Source of the DNA: Planctomycetota bacterium
GTDB taxonomy: Bacteria; Planctomycetota; Brocadiia; Brocadiales; Brocadiaceae
Assembly (NCBI GenBank): GCA_016873155.1
Contig: VGXX01000001.1
Coordinates: 1-64,000, forward strand
Reading direction: 5' to 3'
Length of the DNA: 64,000 nucleotides
Part shown: positions 22,870 to 32,690 of the stretch, piece by piece
How the letters are laid out: each line of letters begins with the position of its first letter
Numbering within the stretch: position 1 is the stretch's first letter
The notes under the pieces: model-generated
The model's database searches: none
What the model was told of the DNA's origin: nothing
The model's input: only the letters and a program-made list of their open reading frames with translations
Position numbers and translations under genes: made by a program

Positions 22870-25395
22870 ATGCAACGTCCCATTGTTTTTATTACCCTCT
22901 TGTTTATATGCGGCATCTACCTGGGTTCTCTTACAGAGATTCCTATTTATCTTACCTTAGTTATTTGTTTTCTTCTGTGGGCGATTTGTTTTGTATGTTT
23001 ATATTTATATCCACGGAAGAGGTTCATATTTTCATGCTTGCCTTTCTTCCTTATTGCAGTTTCAATAGCATATTATGATTGTCGGACTGATTCCATCCCT
23101 GGCAATCATATTGAACACATCCTAACCACTCACAAATCCTTGCAACGCATTTCGGGAATAATTATAAATCCCCCCATTATATTGGACGAGAATATATTGA
23201 ATAAAAAATTGCTTCAAACTAAATCAGGACAACTTTCTAAAAAATCCAATTACAAAATATCCTTTACCCTCCGTGCAGAAGTTATAGAAACTGCCTCTGG
23301 CTGGAAGATTACCTCTGGCATTATAAAGGTAAATGTATATCCTTCGAAGCAGGATATTTTGAGCACACATGATATGTTCACTATTTTGAATACATTAAGT
23401 TACGGACAGAGGGTAGAACTTTTCGGGTATACGTTTCTTCCAAAATCCCCCACGAATCCATACGAATTTGATTACAAAAGCTACTTGCAAAGGCAAATGC
23501 CTTCGGTTCGCTGTTTGATTACAGTTGCAGATACAAACAATATAAAAATCAGAGAGGCGTACCATAACAACTGGATGTATCGTTTCATATATGCTTTAAA
23601 TAATATGTTAAATAACACTATTTACACGCATACCTTTAGTAACAGCGCCCCCTTAATCAGCAGTATGTTGCTGGGAAACAGGGTTGATCTCTCAGACGAC
23701 ACAATTGACAATTTTATGAAAACGGGCATTATCCACTTCATTGCAATTAGTGGTTTTAACGTAGGGATTGTGGTCTTTACGGCGCTTTTACCGTTACGCT
23801 TGTTCGGGATAAATCAAACGTTATCAACGTGCATCATCCTGTTTGTCGTTGTCCTCTATGCCTTTTTAACAGGACTGAATCCACCCGTACTTCGCGCAAG
23901 CATAATGGCCATCATTTTCTTCTGTGGTTTTCTGGTACGCAGGCAGTGGGATATCACCAGCGGCATTTTTGCGGCTATATTTTTTATCCTTGTCAGGAAT
24001 CCATCCGATATTTTCAACATCGGGTTTCAACTGTCGGTGCTGGCGACGATGGGTATTGTGTATGGAACGTTAAAGATCGAAAGTTGCTTGTTCAGGACTG
24101 CCCTGTTTGTAGAGTCGTTACAGGTAAAGGCCGAACGGGGGAGGTTCTTTTTCGTGAAAAAATATCTCCGTAAGTCCTTCTGTGTTTCCCTTGCCGCATG
24201 GCTGGCCACGTTTCCACTTACTGCCTATTATTTCCATCTTTTTACCCCTTTTATATTCATTGCAAATATCATCGTATTTCCGCTGTTCTGGATCATCATT
24301 GTCAGCGGCATCGTGTTATTAACACTGGGAACTGTATGCTCACAGATGGCCGTGGTTGCTGCGTGGTTGGCATCTAATACAGATATCGTACTTGAATCGC
24401 TTGTTTCAAGACTGGCTTCCATACCGTATTCATATTTTTATGTCATTGGGCCATCGCATACAGAAATCATTATTTATTATCTATTCATTTTGTTACTTTT
24501 GTATCGTAATTATCTGTCCTTAGATCTTAATCGCATTGCAATATGTGGCTTACTCAGCGCTAATATTTTGGTTTTTTCAAATATCCTTAAATTTCCCAAT
24601 CGTTCCGCTTCGACAGGCTCAGGACAGGCTTTAATGATTACTTGTTTAGACGTGGGGCATGGCTGTGCCGTGTTTATTCAATTCCCCAATGGGAAAAATA
24701 TTTTATATGACGTGGGTTCATGGAAGAATTATGATGTTGGAAAATATATCGCGGCTCCATTTTTATGGGGTCAGAAGATTAAAAAGATTGACCTGGTAAT
24801 ACTTTCACACGAGCACGAAGATCACTGGAATGGCTTGTCATCCCTCATTGAGCGATTTTCTATAAAATCTGTTTTTTCACAACATTACTTTTTTGCATCG
24901 AACACAGGCAAAAATATACTCTCAGTCCTTTATAATAAAGGCATCAGCGCCGCTGCCCTTTCTTATGGTGAAATCTTAAAGGGATTTGAACCGGCGGTGG
25001 TAAAGATATTGCATCCGCCTTCATTTGCTTCTGATATAGCTGCAACGAATGATAATTCATGTGTTTTAAAAATTGATTACTGTGGGCATTCTTTACTTCT
25101 CTGTGCCGACATTCAGGAAAAGGGGATAGAGTGGATATTGTTAAAACATCCTGAAATCAGGTCAAATATAATTCAGATACCGCATCATGGCTCGCGTATA
25201 AATAACCTGGAAGCATTTGTTAGCGCCGTGCAACCTGCGTACGCCTTTATTAATTCAAGTGATGGCATTGTATCCAATAAGACTATCGATATTTTGCAGG
25301 GCTATAATGTTATAACCATACAGCCACACAGGGAAGGGGCTGTAACATTTACCATAGATATAGATGGAATAACGTACACCACCTTTGTTAAATGA
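22870..25395 (+). CDS. comEC: ComEC/Rec2 family competence membrane protein
   Basis: This 841-residue multi-spanning protein is of the type that carries single-stranded DNA across the inner membrane. N-terminal membrane helices are followed by a DUF4131-like periplasmic part. Next comes the competence domain (FIAISGFNVGIV, LTGLNPPVLRASIMA, FQLSVLATMGIV). The C-terminal part is a metallo-beta-lactamase-like domain (LDVGHGCAVFI, LSHEHEDHWNGL, IPHHGS) that may act as a nuclease. A dispersed repeat at 24604-24629 is translated as part of the linker (RSASTGSGQA) just before that domain. The DNA-uptake role is inferred from the family; the downstream pilus cluster is a plausible partner. Confidence 0.9.
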   Translation: MQRPIVFITLLFICGIYLGSLTEIPIYLTLVICFLLWAICFVCLYLYPRKRFIFSCLPFFLIAVSIAYYDCRTDSIPGNHIEHILTTHKSLQRISGIIINPPIILDENILNKKLLQTKSGQLSKKSNYKISFTLRAEVIETASGWKITSGIIKVNVYPSKQDILSTHDMFTILNTLSYGQRVELFGYTFLPKSPTNPYEFDYKSYLQRQMPSVRCLITVADTNNIKIREAYHNNWMYRFIYALNNMLNNTIYTHTFSNSAPLISSMLLGNRVDLSDDTIDNFMKTGIIHFIAISGFNVGIVVFTALLPLRLFGINQTLSTCIILFVVVLYAFLTGLNPPVLRASIMAIIFFCGFLVRRQWDITSGIFAAIFFILVRNPSDIFNIGFQLSVLATMGIVYGTLKIESCLFRTALFVESLQVKAERGRFFFVKKYLRKSFCVSLAAWLATFPLTAYYFHLFTPFIFIANIIVFPLFWIIIVSGIVLLTLGTVCSQMAVVAAWLASNTDIVLESLVSRLASIPYSYFYVIGPSHTEIIIYYLFILLLLYRNYLSLDLNRIAICGLLSANILVFSNILKFPNRSASTGSGQALMITCLDVGHGCAVFIQFPNGKNILYDVGSWKNYDVGKYIAAPFLWGQKIKKIDLVILSHEHEDHWNGLSSLIERFSIKSVFSQHYFFASNTGKNILSVLYNKGISAAALSYGEILKGFEPAVVKILHPPSFASDIAATNDNSCVLKIDYCGHSLLLCADIQEKGIEWILLKHPEIRSNIIQIPHHGSRINNLEAFVSAVQPAYAFINSSDGIVSNKTIDILQGYNVITIQPHREGAVTFTIDIDGITYTTFVK
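24604..24629. repeat. CTTCGACAGGCTCAGG repeat inside comEC
   Basis: The word CTTCGACAGGCTCAGG is common between genes in many bacteria. Here it lies in frame inside comEC and encodes STGSGQA, exactly at the linker between the membrane part and the beta-lactamase-like domain. Confidence 0.5.
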
Positions 25396-25431
25396 AACCT
25401 TGAAATACGGATTTTTACAAATACATTTACT

Positions 25432-25459
25432 TTGCTTATTTTCGTGTATATTGTATAAT
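25432..25459 (+). promoter_or_regulatory. Possible promoter for miaA and the pilus cluster
   Basis: TTGCTT (25432-25437) and TATAAT (25454-25459) have a 16-bp spacer, 70 bases before the miaA start. The -10 element is perfect and the -35 element only partial. Confidence 0.45.
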
Positions 25460-25528
25460 TATCGTCAATCTTCCATATATACATAGCAAATAAGTATTTA
25501 CATTACTTCTTATAAACAAACATATCTT

Positions 25529-26482
25529 ATGTCTCTTCCAGTTTGGATACTCACAGGCCCTACGGCATGCGGCAAAACGGATATAGCCGTAAAAATTGCT
25601 GAAAATAACGATGCCGAGATCGTTTCGGCAGATTCTATGCTTGTCTACCGGGGTATGGACATTGGGACAGAAAAACCGTCCCGTGAAATAAGAAATAAAA
25701 TCCCGCATCATTTAATAGATATTGTAGAACCGTGGGAGGAATATAATGTGGGACAGTATGTGAAAGATTTCGACACCACTGTTCATAATATTTATCAACG
25801 ATGTAAACCGTTTCTTGCCGTTGGAGGTACGGCCCTCTATTTAAAGGCAATTATGGACGGTTTATTTGAAGGTCCACCTGCGGATTGGGAATATCGCAAC
25901 TATCTGAAGTCTATCGCTAGTGAACAAGGTCCGAACTGCCTGCATAGAATGCTTGCTGAGGTAGACCCGGAAACAGCCGATAAATTACATTACAACGACC
26001 AAAAAAGGATTATTCGTGCACTGGAAGTATTTAAAAAAACAGGGGCGAGCATTTCCTCCTTTCAAACTCAATTTGGCCGCAAAAATCCTAAATATAATTG
26101 CATAATAGTTGCTATTGAATACGACCGTGATATTTTATATAAGCGGATAGAATCACGTATAGACCGAATGTTTCAGCGCGGGCTTATAGACGAAGTACGT
26201 ACTTTACTACAGAATCCATTGGGATTAAGCAAGCAGGCTTCACAAGCGCTTGGATACAAAGAAATCATTGACTTTTTCAACGGAAAGTATACACTTTCAG
26301 AAGTTACCGCTGTAATTAAACTGAGAACACGGAGATTTGCAAAAAGGCAGATGACATGGTTTAGGAGTTTTCCGAATATTCATTGGATTCGTGCATGTGC
26401 GGATGATGATACAACACGACTGTCAGAAATGGCCCTCGAAATGTTTACACAAAATAAACCATTATTAAAAGAAACAGTATGA
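25529..26482 (+). CDS. miaA: tRNA dimethylallyltransferase
   Basis: This 317-residue enzyme adds a dimethylallyl group to A37 of tRNAs that read UNN codons. The P-loop GPTACGKTDIAVKIA is at residues 10-24. SADSMLVYRGMDIGTEKPS, PHHLIDI, VGGTALYLKA and the late TRRFAKRQMTWFR, which contacts tRNA, are all present. Length is normal. Its stop overlaps the start of the PilM gene (ATGA), so translation is probably coupled to the pilus-type cluster. Confidence 0.95.
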   Translation: MSLPVWILTGPTACGKTDIAVKIAENNDAEIVSADSMLVYRGMDIGTEKPSREIRNKIPHHLIDIVEPWEEYNVGQYVKDFDTTVHNIYQRCKPFLAVGGTALYLKAIMDGLFEGPPADWEYRNYLKSIASEQGPNCLHRMLAEVDPETADKLHYNDQKRIIRALEVFKKTGASISSFQTQFGRKNPKYNCIIVAIEYDRDILYKRIESRIDRMFQRGLIDEVRTLLQNPLGLSKQASQALGYKEIIDFFNGKYTLSEVTAVIKLRTRRFAKRQMTWFRSFPNIHWIRACADDDTTRLSEMALEMFTQNKPLLKETV

Positions 26483-28233
26483 TAAAACTCCGCCAATTGC
26501 GTATGGCTCCTAAAATACGTGGTTTTGACGCCCAAAAACTATCGCAAGCATTAAAACAATACAGGGCAAAAACTGCCTGGGGCTTGGATATTGGGGGTCA
26601 CGCTTTAAAGGTGGTGAAGATTATACAGACATCGGGTGGGTTATTGATTGAAGACTTGGATATCATTGAATATCCTGCCCTTAAACCTGATATAAATTTC
26701 TTTCAATCCCAGCATATCAAAGAAGCTATTCAATTTTTTCTAGCAAAACATCATATTGCCAAGACTGACAAGGTATTGGTATCCATTCCGGGTCAATTTG
26801 TACTGTCAAGGTTTACCACCGTTCCCCCTGTGGATAAGAAGCAATTAAAAGATATTGTCAGTTATGAAGCAAAACAGCAAATCCCCTTCGATCTCAAAGA
26901 TATTGTATGGGACTACCAACAATTATCGGAGCAAGTTCCGGCGGCTGAGGGGATAGAGATTGGGCTTTTTGCCTCAAAAAGATCGACACTTGACCATATA
27001 TTGTCAAATATAGCATCTCTTAAGCCCAGATTAACTGCATTACAGGTTTCGCCTCTTGCAATTTCCAATCTCATACTATTTGACCGGCAGGTGGATGGTC
27101 CGGTCATTATCATAAATATAGAAACTGAAAATACTGACATAATTATTGTTGATGGTTTACATCTTTGGCTGAGAAGTATTACTCTTTCCGCTGTAGATGC
27201 CGATCTTGTGAAAGAAATTCAGAGATCGATGGAATATTATAAGTCCTTAACGAAAGAAGAAGTTAATTTTAAAAACATTTTATTAATAGGTAACAGGTTT
27301 AAAGACCCAAGTAATGTGAAATTTATATCTGACAATTTTACGTATGAGGTAAAAGTTCTTAAAACCATAAACAATCTAAAATTATCCGATAAGATTAATC
27401 CCGACTTCTTAAACGAAAATCTTGCGAATTTAAGTGTTGCTTTGGGGCTTGCAGTTCAGGGTTTGGGGTTAGGCAGGATAAATATAAATTTGTTGCCTCC
27501 GGAGCAAATCAAAGCGGCAGAAATATCAAGGAAAAAGCCTTATGCCGTAGCCACTCTTGGTTGCTTAGCTCTGTTACTTGTCATTCAATACTGTGGATTA
27601 CATATTCAGATCAACCATCTTTGTAATTCCCACAATTACCATCAAAATGTATTGCTTAACATAAAGGAATTGGAAAAAAAGTATAAAAGCACCGAAACCC
27701 TTGCACAAGCAAACAAATCCGCGCTTGATCTTGTTTCCTCTATTGATTCTTCCAGATTTTTCTGGATGGAGGCGTTAGATAAATTGTTATTTTTGATACC
27801 CGACAACATAGCTATAACCAGTATCAACTCCTCATGGATAAGCGCAGATACTTTTCAAACAAAAGATATGGAGAAACCAGCAGCTAAGTCAAACTTTTTC
27901 CAGGCAAAAAAGACAGGCGAACCAAGAAAGTCTGGTAGTTCAGGGAAATTGCTCCTCATGGGAATCAAAGGGGAAAGCAGTGAGCCGCGTATGGGTTTTA
28001 TAGAAGAAAACGTTTTAAAACCTATCCAAAGGTTAACTCTCTTTGACCAGAGAGTTCCTGCATTCAAAAACGTGGAAATTGTCCCAGGCTCCTGCCGTCA
28101 GGTAGACCGGGAAAATGGTGAGGAGGGATGCATTTGTTTTGAGATACGCTGGATTGTAAAGTCGCAGGACGAAATACAATCAGAAACCCAATCGTTAATA
28201 CCTGGAACTTCGACTCAAGCCGTAAAATCTTGA
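26479..28233 (+). CDS. PilM-PilN fusion-type assembly protein
   Basis: This 584-residue protein has an N-terminal actin-like PilM domain (AWGLDIGGHALKVVKI, VSIPGQFVLSRFTTVPPV, YEAKQQIPFDLKDIVWDYQ). A single membrane segment follows near 355-375 (AVATLGCLALLLVIQYCGL), then a PilN/GspL-like periplasmic part with a coiled-coil start (LNIKELEKKYKSTETL). In type IV pilus and type II secretion systems PilM and PilN are separate proteins that link the cytoplasmic ATPase to PilO; here one chain seems to do both jobs. It sits directly before the PilO-like gene. The ATP-binding loops look conserved, but I did not verify each residue. Confidence 0.82.
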   Translation: MIKLRQLRMAPKIRGFDAQKLSQALKQYRAKTAWGLDIGGHALKVVKIIQTSGGLLIEDLDIIEYPALKPDINFFQSQHIKEAIQFFLAKHHIAKTDKVLVSIPGQFVLSRFTTVPPVDKKQLKDIVSYEAKQQIPFDLKDIVWDYQQLSEQVPAAEGIEIGLFASKRSTLDHILSNIASLKPRLTALQVSPLAISNLILFDRQVDGPVIIINIETENTDIIIVDGLHLWLRSITLSAVDADLVKEIQRSMEYYKSLTKEEVNFKNILLIGNRFKDPSNVKFISDNFTYEVKVLKTINNLKLSDKINPDFLNENLANLSVALGLAVQGLGLGRININLLPPEQIKAAEISRKKPYAVATLGCLALLLVIQYCGLHIQINHLCNSHNYHQNVLLNIKELEKKYKSTETLAQANKSALDLVSSIDSSRFFWMEALDKLLFLIPDNIAITSINSSWISADTFQTKDMEKPAAKSNFFQAKKTGEPRKSGSSGKLLLMGIKGESSEPRMGFIEENVLKPIQRLTLFDQRVPAFKNVEIVPGSCRQVDRENGEEGCICFEIRWIVKSQDEIQSETQSLIPGTSTQAVKS

Positions 28234-28257
28234 ACAGGGGTATTGAAAGGTTAAGGT

Positions 28258-29112
28258 ATGGATATCGGTAAAGGAATGAATTTCTCAAAACTTGGGAATA
28301 AGTTGACAGGCTTCTTTACTGGAATACGCGGCTTCTGGATATCCATTGGCGCAATTTTTCTCACCCTGTTGATTCTCTTTTTTGTATTTATTTTTCCACT
28401 TTCAAACCAGTATGCCAGGATGTTCAAAGACCTCAATGATTTAACAGCCCCGCTTGAAAATTACGCCTTAAAAGTAAAAGATATTTATAACGACAAATGG
28501 ATTACATCAAAAAAGCTGGAAACCGACCTGTATGAGAAAGAGCTTGAAAGGTGCAAGACCTTTCTGAAAGAAAAGGATAATCGTCTGGAATCGGTTTTCT
28601 TTGTTGAGGATTCGGAAAAAGGTTTGGTTAAAATTGAGGATGAGGCGCTCTGGAAGAATGAATATGTAAAAAGGGTTTCCGGATTATTAACAAAACTGGA
28701 GGCAAATAATATCGTACTCGATGAAGGCGCTTTGCCATTTCATGACTGGGGTTCTGATATTCCGACCTGGAATACCATTCTGCCTGTACAAAAAAAGTTC
28801 TGGATATTGGAAGCGCTCGCCAACGTTGCCCTAAACAACGCCGGGATAACGAGACTTGAAAAGATTACATTCCGGGAATCGTCTTTTATCTATGACCCTT
28901 CCTTTGCACAACATTACACCGTTATGCCTCTTACCATCAAGGTCGAATTACAGGCGGATCGCATCAAATTCCTATTACACGAAATTCTTAAATCGGATAT
29001 CCTATTTGTTATCGAGGGTATAAATATTTTAGCGAATGATACTGATAATCGCTTCCCGAATCCGATTATTGATGTTACCCTCGATGTGCACGTTATTGAT
29101 TATAAGACATAG
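28258..29112 (+). CDS. PilO-like periplasmic protein
   Basis: This 284-residue protein has a short cytoplasmic N-terminus, one membrane segment (about 25-45, WISIGAIFLTLLILFFVFIF) and a long periplasmic part. The latter starts with a coiled-coil-like stretch and ends in a small alpha/beta domain (PLTIKVELQADRIKFLLHEI ... IEGINIL). This is the PilO/GspM layout, and position after PilM-PilN supports it. AAGGTTAAGG precedes the ATG. Similarity to PilO is by architecture and context rather than by a sharp motif. Confidence 0.65.
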   Translation: MDIGKGMNFSKLGNKLTGFFTGIRGFWISIGAIFLTLLILFFVFIFPLSNQYARMFKDLNDLTAPLENYALKVKDIYNDKWITSKKLETDLYEKELERCKTFLKEKDNRLESVFFVEDSEKGLVKIEDEALWKNEYVKRVSGLLTKLEANNIVLDEGALPFHDWGSDIPTWNTILPVQKKFWILEALANVALNNAGITRLEKITFRESSFIYDPSFAQHYTVMPLTIKVELQADRIKFLLHEILKSDILFVIEGINILANDTDNRFPNPIIDVTLDVHVIDYKT

Positions 29113-29142
29113 AGTATTACGGTTTTATTTTAAAATTTGAAA

Positions 29143-29943
29143 ATGAACATGAAAAATTTCATATTCAAACACATTGAAAAACTGGGCTTCGGCATGGCAA
29201 TGTGTTATCTTATTTATACAGCGGTTCATACTTTTATTATATTAAATATAGGGGTACAGAGAACAGATACAAAATTATTGTCCCTGTCGGGCACAATTGA
29301 GAGAAAGATTAAAACAAGTGTTCCGCCAATTGTAGATACGGACCTAAAAAATGATGAACAATTGGCGTTGCGTTTAACGTCGCCACCTTCTGCGATTCTA
29401 TTACCCAGAGCTAATATTTTTGGTAAATTGACAAAAGAAAAAACAGTTTCAGACATCACGACAAAAGATTTGATAAAAAAGCCGGCATTACAAACCACGC
29501 CTCGTTTAGAGGACATTACACCGGGCGAAATGGAATTTATTTTTAAAGGTGGAACAGCAGATATGGCATTGGTTCAGGTCAGAAAATTTTATAAAGACAA
29601 ATGGTGGGTGGAGAGCTTCACTATAGAAAAAGGGGAAACTATTGGTGAAAAGAAAATAATAGGTAAGGAAACCGTGGATTTTGATACCTATTGTAAATTG
29701 ATAGAAATTGTTCCTCAAGCACAAAAACCACTGGTTATTAAGAAAACTACAGTCGTACAGAACGAAAAAGGTGAATTTCTGGGAAGTTCCTTTACTGAAG
29801 AAACGCACATGATTTCGGCTTCAAAGATTATATTTGAGGATAAGAAAGGGGAATCTTACCATTTGTGGATAGGAGAATTGGTAAAGGTCGGAACTGATAC
29901 GGTTACTCCTTGTCCATTAACGAATGCCTCATCAACTAACTAA
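29143..29943 (+). CDS. Membrane-anchored protein of the pilus/secretin cluster, unrecognised
   Basis: This protein of about 266 residues has an N-terminal membrane segment (about 15-32, GFGMAMCYLIYTAVHTFIIL) and a hydrophilic, presumably periplasmic remainder. The remainder has a proline-rich linker (SPPSAILLPRANIFGKL) and a compact C-terminal domain. I do not recognise the family. Its place between PilO-like and secretin genes is that of PilP/GspC, the periplasmic linker that contacts the secretin, so that role is an inference. The frame extends to TTG 29137; ATG 29143 or 29149 are the likely starts, without a good ribosome site. Confidence 0.6.
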   Translation: MNMKNFIFKHIEKLGFGMAMCYLIYTAVHTFIILNIGVQRTDTKLLSLSGTIERKIKTSVPPIVDTDLKNDEQLALRLTSPPSAILLPRANIFGKLTKEKTVSDITTKDLIKKPALQTTPRLEDITPGEMEFIFKGGTADMALVQVRKFYKDKWWVESFTIEKGETIGEKKIIGKETVDFDTYCKLIEIVPQAQKPLVIKKTTVVQNEKGEFLGSSFTEETHMISASKIIFEDKKGESYHLWIGELVKVGTDTVTPCPLTNASSTN

Positions 29944-30052
29944 GAGACATCTTTTGAATTTAATGTCAGAAATTATGTGAAATCTTTGATGTTCAGTAAT
30001 TTTCTGCGTTTTCTATGGCAAAGTTTTGACTATTCTTTTAAAAGGGGGTTAC

Positions 30053-32266
30053 ATGAAAAGCATATCAGCCCTAATTTCAATTTTTATCTTGAGTTTATTC
30101 CTGTTATTTTTTGTACCATATCAGTCTTTGTCACAAAACAAACAGACTTCAGGAGCAGAACTCTCCGCTACAAATAATTATTATCTTCATACCGCCAGGA
30201 TATATTTTGAGCAAAAAGACTATACCAAGGCCGTTGATGCACTCGAACTAGCTATCCTGTTAGAACCAAATAATGAAGAGGCGTTGGCGTTACTCCAACA
30301 ATCCAGAAAACTCTTGGATGAAACAAGTAAGTCAGTTGCGGCTTCAGGCAGGTTGGGTGTCACCAAAGAAGCAAAAGCCGCACACCCCCAAGATATATCT
30401 CAGTTGATTCAGAATGCACATACCGCTGTCAACGAGAGACGATATGACGATGCTGCAAAGATTGCGGATTTAATTCTTACAATGGATTCTGCTAACAATG
30501 AGGGGTTATATATTAAAGAAAAGGTAAACGGCATAAAACATAAACATACTACCGAAAGTCTAAAAGCCACCCATGCCCAGGAGAAATTAAAAAGCCACGA
30601 AAAACTCAAAGAAGCATCCGTTCCCTACCAGGACACCTTAATGTTTCCTGCAAAAGAACCGTGGACGGATATCACAAAACGTACGCTTCCGAAGTTAGAT
30701 AAAATTATAGAAGAAAACAAAATAAAAACAGAACAACTTCGGCTGATTCCAAATCCCCAGGAGGGACCATTTCCAAAAATTATTGAGGATGCCCTGAATA
30801 CGATCATTTCGTTTGAATTTTTAGATACACCATTAAGAGACATTGTCGTTTTTGTAAGAGAAAAAACAAATATTAACATGATCATCGATTCAGAAGCGGG
30901 GAATGCGCCGGTTACATTAAAACTTAAGGACGTGCCATTAAGAACCGCCTTAAAATACATCCTGCCTAAAGGGTATGAATATGTGATTGAGGGGGATATC
31001 ATTCATATTTATAAACAAAAAATGGAAATGCGTGTTTATGATGTGAGGGATATTTTAATCAATCTGGATGATAAAGAACCCCTTAGATTTGATATTACGG
31101 CTGCTGCCACATCCCAAATGGGCTTGAGTAAAGGTGAAGCAGTTGTTAAGTCAAAAGATGCCTCTGAACGTGTATTAGACTTGATTGAATTAATTGTTAC
31201 CACCGTCGAGCCGTCATCATGGTCAAACCGTACGAGTGTTATCGGGGCTTCTGCAACAGGAGGTCAACGAAGTATTAATATTCCCGGACAAGGTGAAGGA
31301 AGTGTTATTGCAAGGACAGGGCAACCAGGCGATTTAGTGGTAGTCAATAGCAAATATGTTCATAAGCAAATTGAAGATATGTTGGCTTCTTTAAGGTCTT
31401 CACAAAACCTCCAGGTGAGCATCGAAGCCCGTTTTATTGAAGTTTCAGATAAATTTTTGGAGGAAATCGGGAGCAATATTAGTAAATTTTTTAGCAAAAA
31501 TACGTCAGTAAATACTGGCGGTGGAACAGATGAAATACTTGGTGAAACTTTATCTGGCAAAGGACTTGAACTCAATTATTCCATTTTAAACAACTCTATG
31601 CTAAAAGGATTCTTAAACGCTGTCCAGGAAAGTAAGGACTCTGAGATTCTCACGTCGCCGCGAATAACATTATCTAATACCCAGCGCGGAAATATTGCTG
31701 TCGTTAAAACTATAAACTATATTCAGAGTACCTCTGTTTCTGAGGGTGTTGTAACTCCTGTTATTGGTACGATACCGGAGGGTACTACCTTTGATGTAAG
31801 ACCTATTGTGAGCGCGGACAGAAAGTACATCTATCTGGAAGTAACCCCTTCGGTATTTACAGTCGAAGAGATCACTTCTTTTACATTTAGTGGATTATCC
31901 ACAGATGTTACAGTGGGCGGAGGTGGCGCTGGATCTTCTATCAATGTTCCTCCGGAACAAACAGTTCAATTACCCAAGATAAATGTTTCGCAAGTATCTG
32001 TCACAGTTTGTGTGCCAGACAAAGGTACGCTTATGATAGGGGGGTTGGGTTCTATCAACAAATCTAACTTAACAACCGGCATTCCAATACTCTCGAAGAT
32101 ACCAGTGCTAAAAAGGTTATTTTCTCGTGACCAGAAATCCAACAAGAAATCAAATCTGGTTATTCTTTTAAAACCCACAATTATTATTAAAGAAGAGCAA
32201 GAAGCAAATTTTTTCAGTTCGTCAAACAGAAATTTCAATGCGGCAGACTCAAACAATAACAAGTAG
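30053..32266 (+). CDS. Secretin (GspD/PilQ family) with N-terminal TPR part
   Basis: This 737-residue outer-membrane channel protein begins with a signal peptide (residues 1-27). TPR-like helices follow (YFEQKDYTKAVDALELAILLEP and a second copy), then an STN/N0-like domain (TPLRDIVVFVREKTNINMII). The C-terminal secretin domain has LTSPRITLSNTQRG, VGGGGAG-type loops, PDKGTLMIGGL and SKIPVLKRLFSR. Secretins form 12-15-mer gates for type II secretion or type IV pili. AAAGGGGG lies 4 bases before ATG 30053, so the longer frame from 30026 is not used. No pilB or gspE ATPase or pilin gene is in the window. Confidence 0.9.
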   Translation: MKSISALISIFILSLFLLFFVPYQSLSQNKQTSGAELSATNNYYLHTARIYFEQKDYTKAVDALELAILLEPNNEEALALLQQSRKLLDETSKSVAASGRLGVTKEAKAAHPQDISQLIQNAHTAVNERRYDDAAKIADLILTMDSANNEGLYIKEKVNGIKHKHTTESLKATHAQEKLKSHEKLKEASVPYQDTLMFPAKEPWTDITKRTLPKLDKIIEENKIKTEQLRLIPNPQEGPFPKIIEDALNTIISFEFLDTPLRDIVVFVREKTNINMIIDSEAGNAPVTLKLKDVPLRTALKYILPKGYEYVIEGDIIHIYKQKMEMRVYDVRDILINLDDKEPLRFDITAAATSQMGLSKGEAVVKSKDASERVLDLIELIVTTVEPSSWSNRTSVIGASATGGQRSINIPGQGEGSVIARTGQPGDLVVVNSKYVHKQIEDMLASLRSSQNLQVSIEARFIEVSDKFLEEIGSNISKFFSKNTSVNTGGGTDEILGETLSGKGLELNYSILNNSMLKGFLNAVQESKDSEILTSPRITLSNTQRGNIAVVKTINYIQSTSVSEGVVTPVIGTIPEGTTFDVRPIVSADRKYIYLEVTPSVFTVEEITSFTFSGLSTDVTVGGGGAGSSINVPPEQTVQLPKINVSQVSVTVCVPDKGTLMIGGLGSINKSNLTTGIPILSKIPVLKRLFSRDQKSNKKSNLVILLKPTIIIKEEQEANFFSSSNRNFNAADSNNNK

Positions 32267-32326
32267 TAGTATAGCGTTGCTGCAGAATATAGATATACGT
32301 ATTTTATAAATCAGGAGGGAATTGCC

Positions 32327-32674
32327 ATGCGTAGAATATATAGCACTAATACAATCTTACTCATTGTCATTTCTTTGCTACTCGCCATACTTATTTTTAA
32401 GAACTCAGCAAATTATGTTATTGCACAAGGAGATGGAAATGCACGACACGTCTTTGGATTGATAGGAGAACGACAGGGCAATAGACAGCCACTTTACCTG
32501 ATAGATACCCAAGAACAGGCCATTATGGTTTATGAATATTTTCAGGGAGGCGGGTTAGGCTTTGTGGCTGCTCGAAATTATAAATACGATCGAAAATTGC
32601 AAGAGCATGGAAGGCCTTATGGCTTATCCATCGAAGATGTAAAGTCGGAACTCTTGAAGATGCAAACAAAATAA
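32327..32674 (+). CDS. Small exported protein, unrecognised
   Basis: This 115-residue protein has a cleavable-looking N-terminal signal (LLIVISLLLAILIF, then NSANYVIAQ) and an AGGAGGG site 7 bases before the ATG. The mature part is short and polar, with QPLYLIDTQEQAIMVYEYF and LGFVAARNYKYDRKLQEHGRPYGLS. I do not recognise the family. It follows the secretin gene by 60 bases on the same strand and may belong to that unit; a periplasmic accessory role is possible but unproven. Confidence 0.65.
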   Translation: MRRIYSTNTILLIVISLLLAILIFKNSANYVIAQGDGNARHVFGLIGERQGNRQPLYLIDTQEQAIMVYEYFQGGGLGFVAARNYKYDRKLQEHGRPYGLSIEDVKSELLKMQTK

Positions 32675-32690
32675 CGCGAGCAAAATTCTG

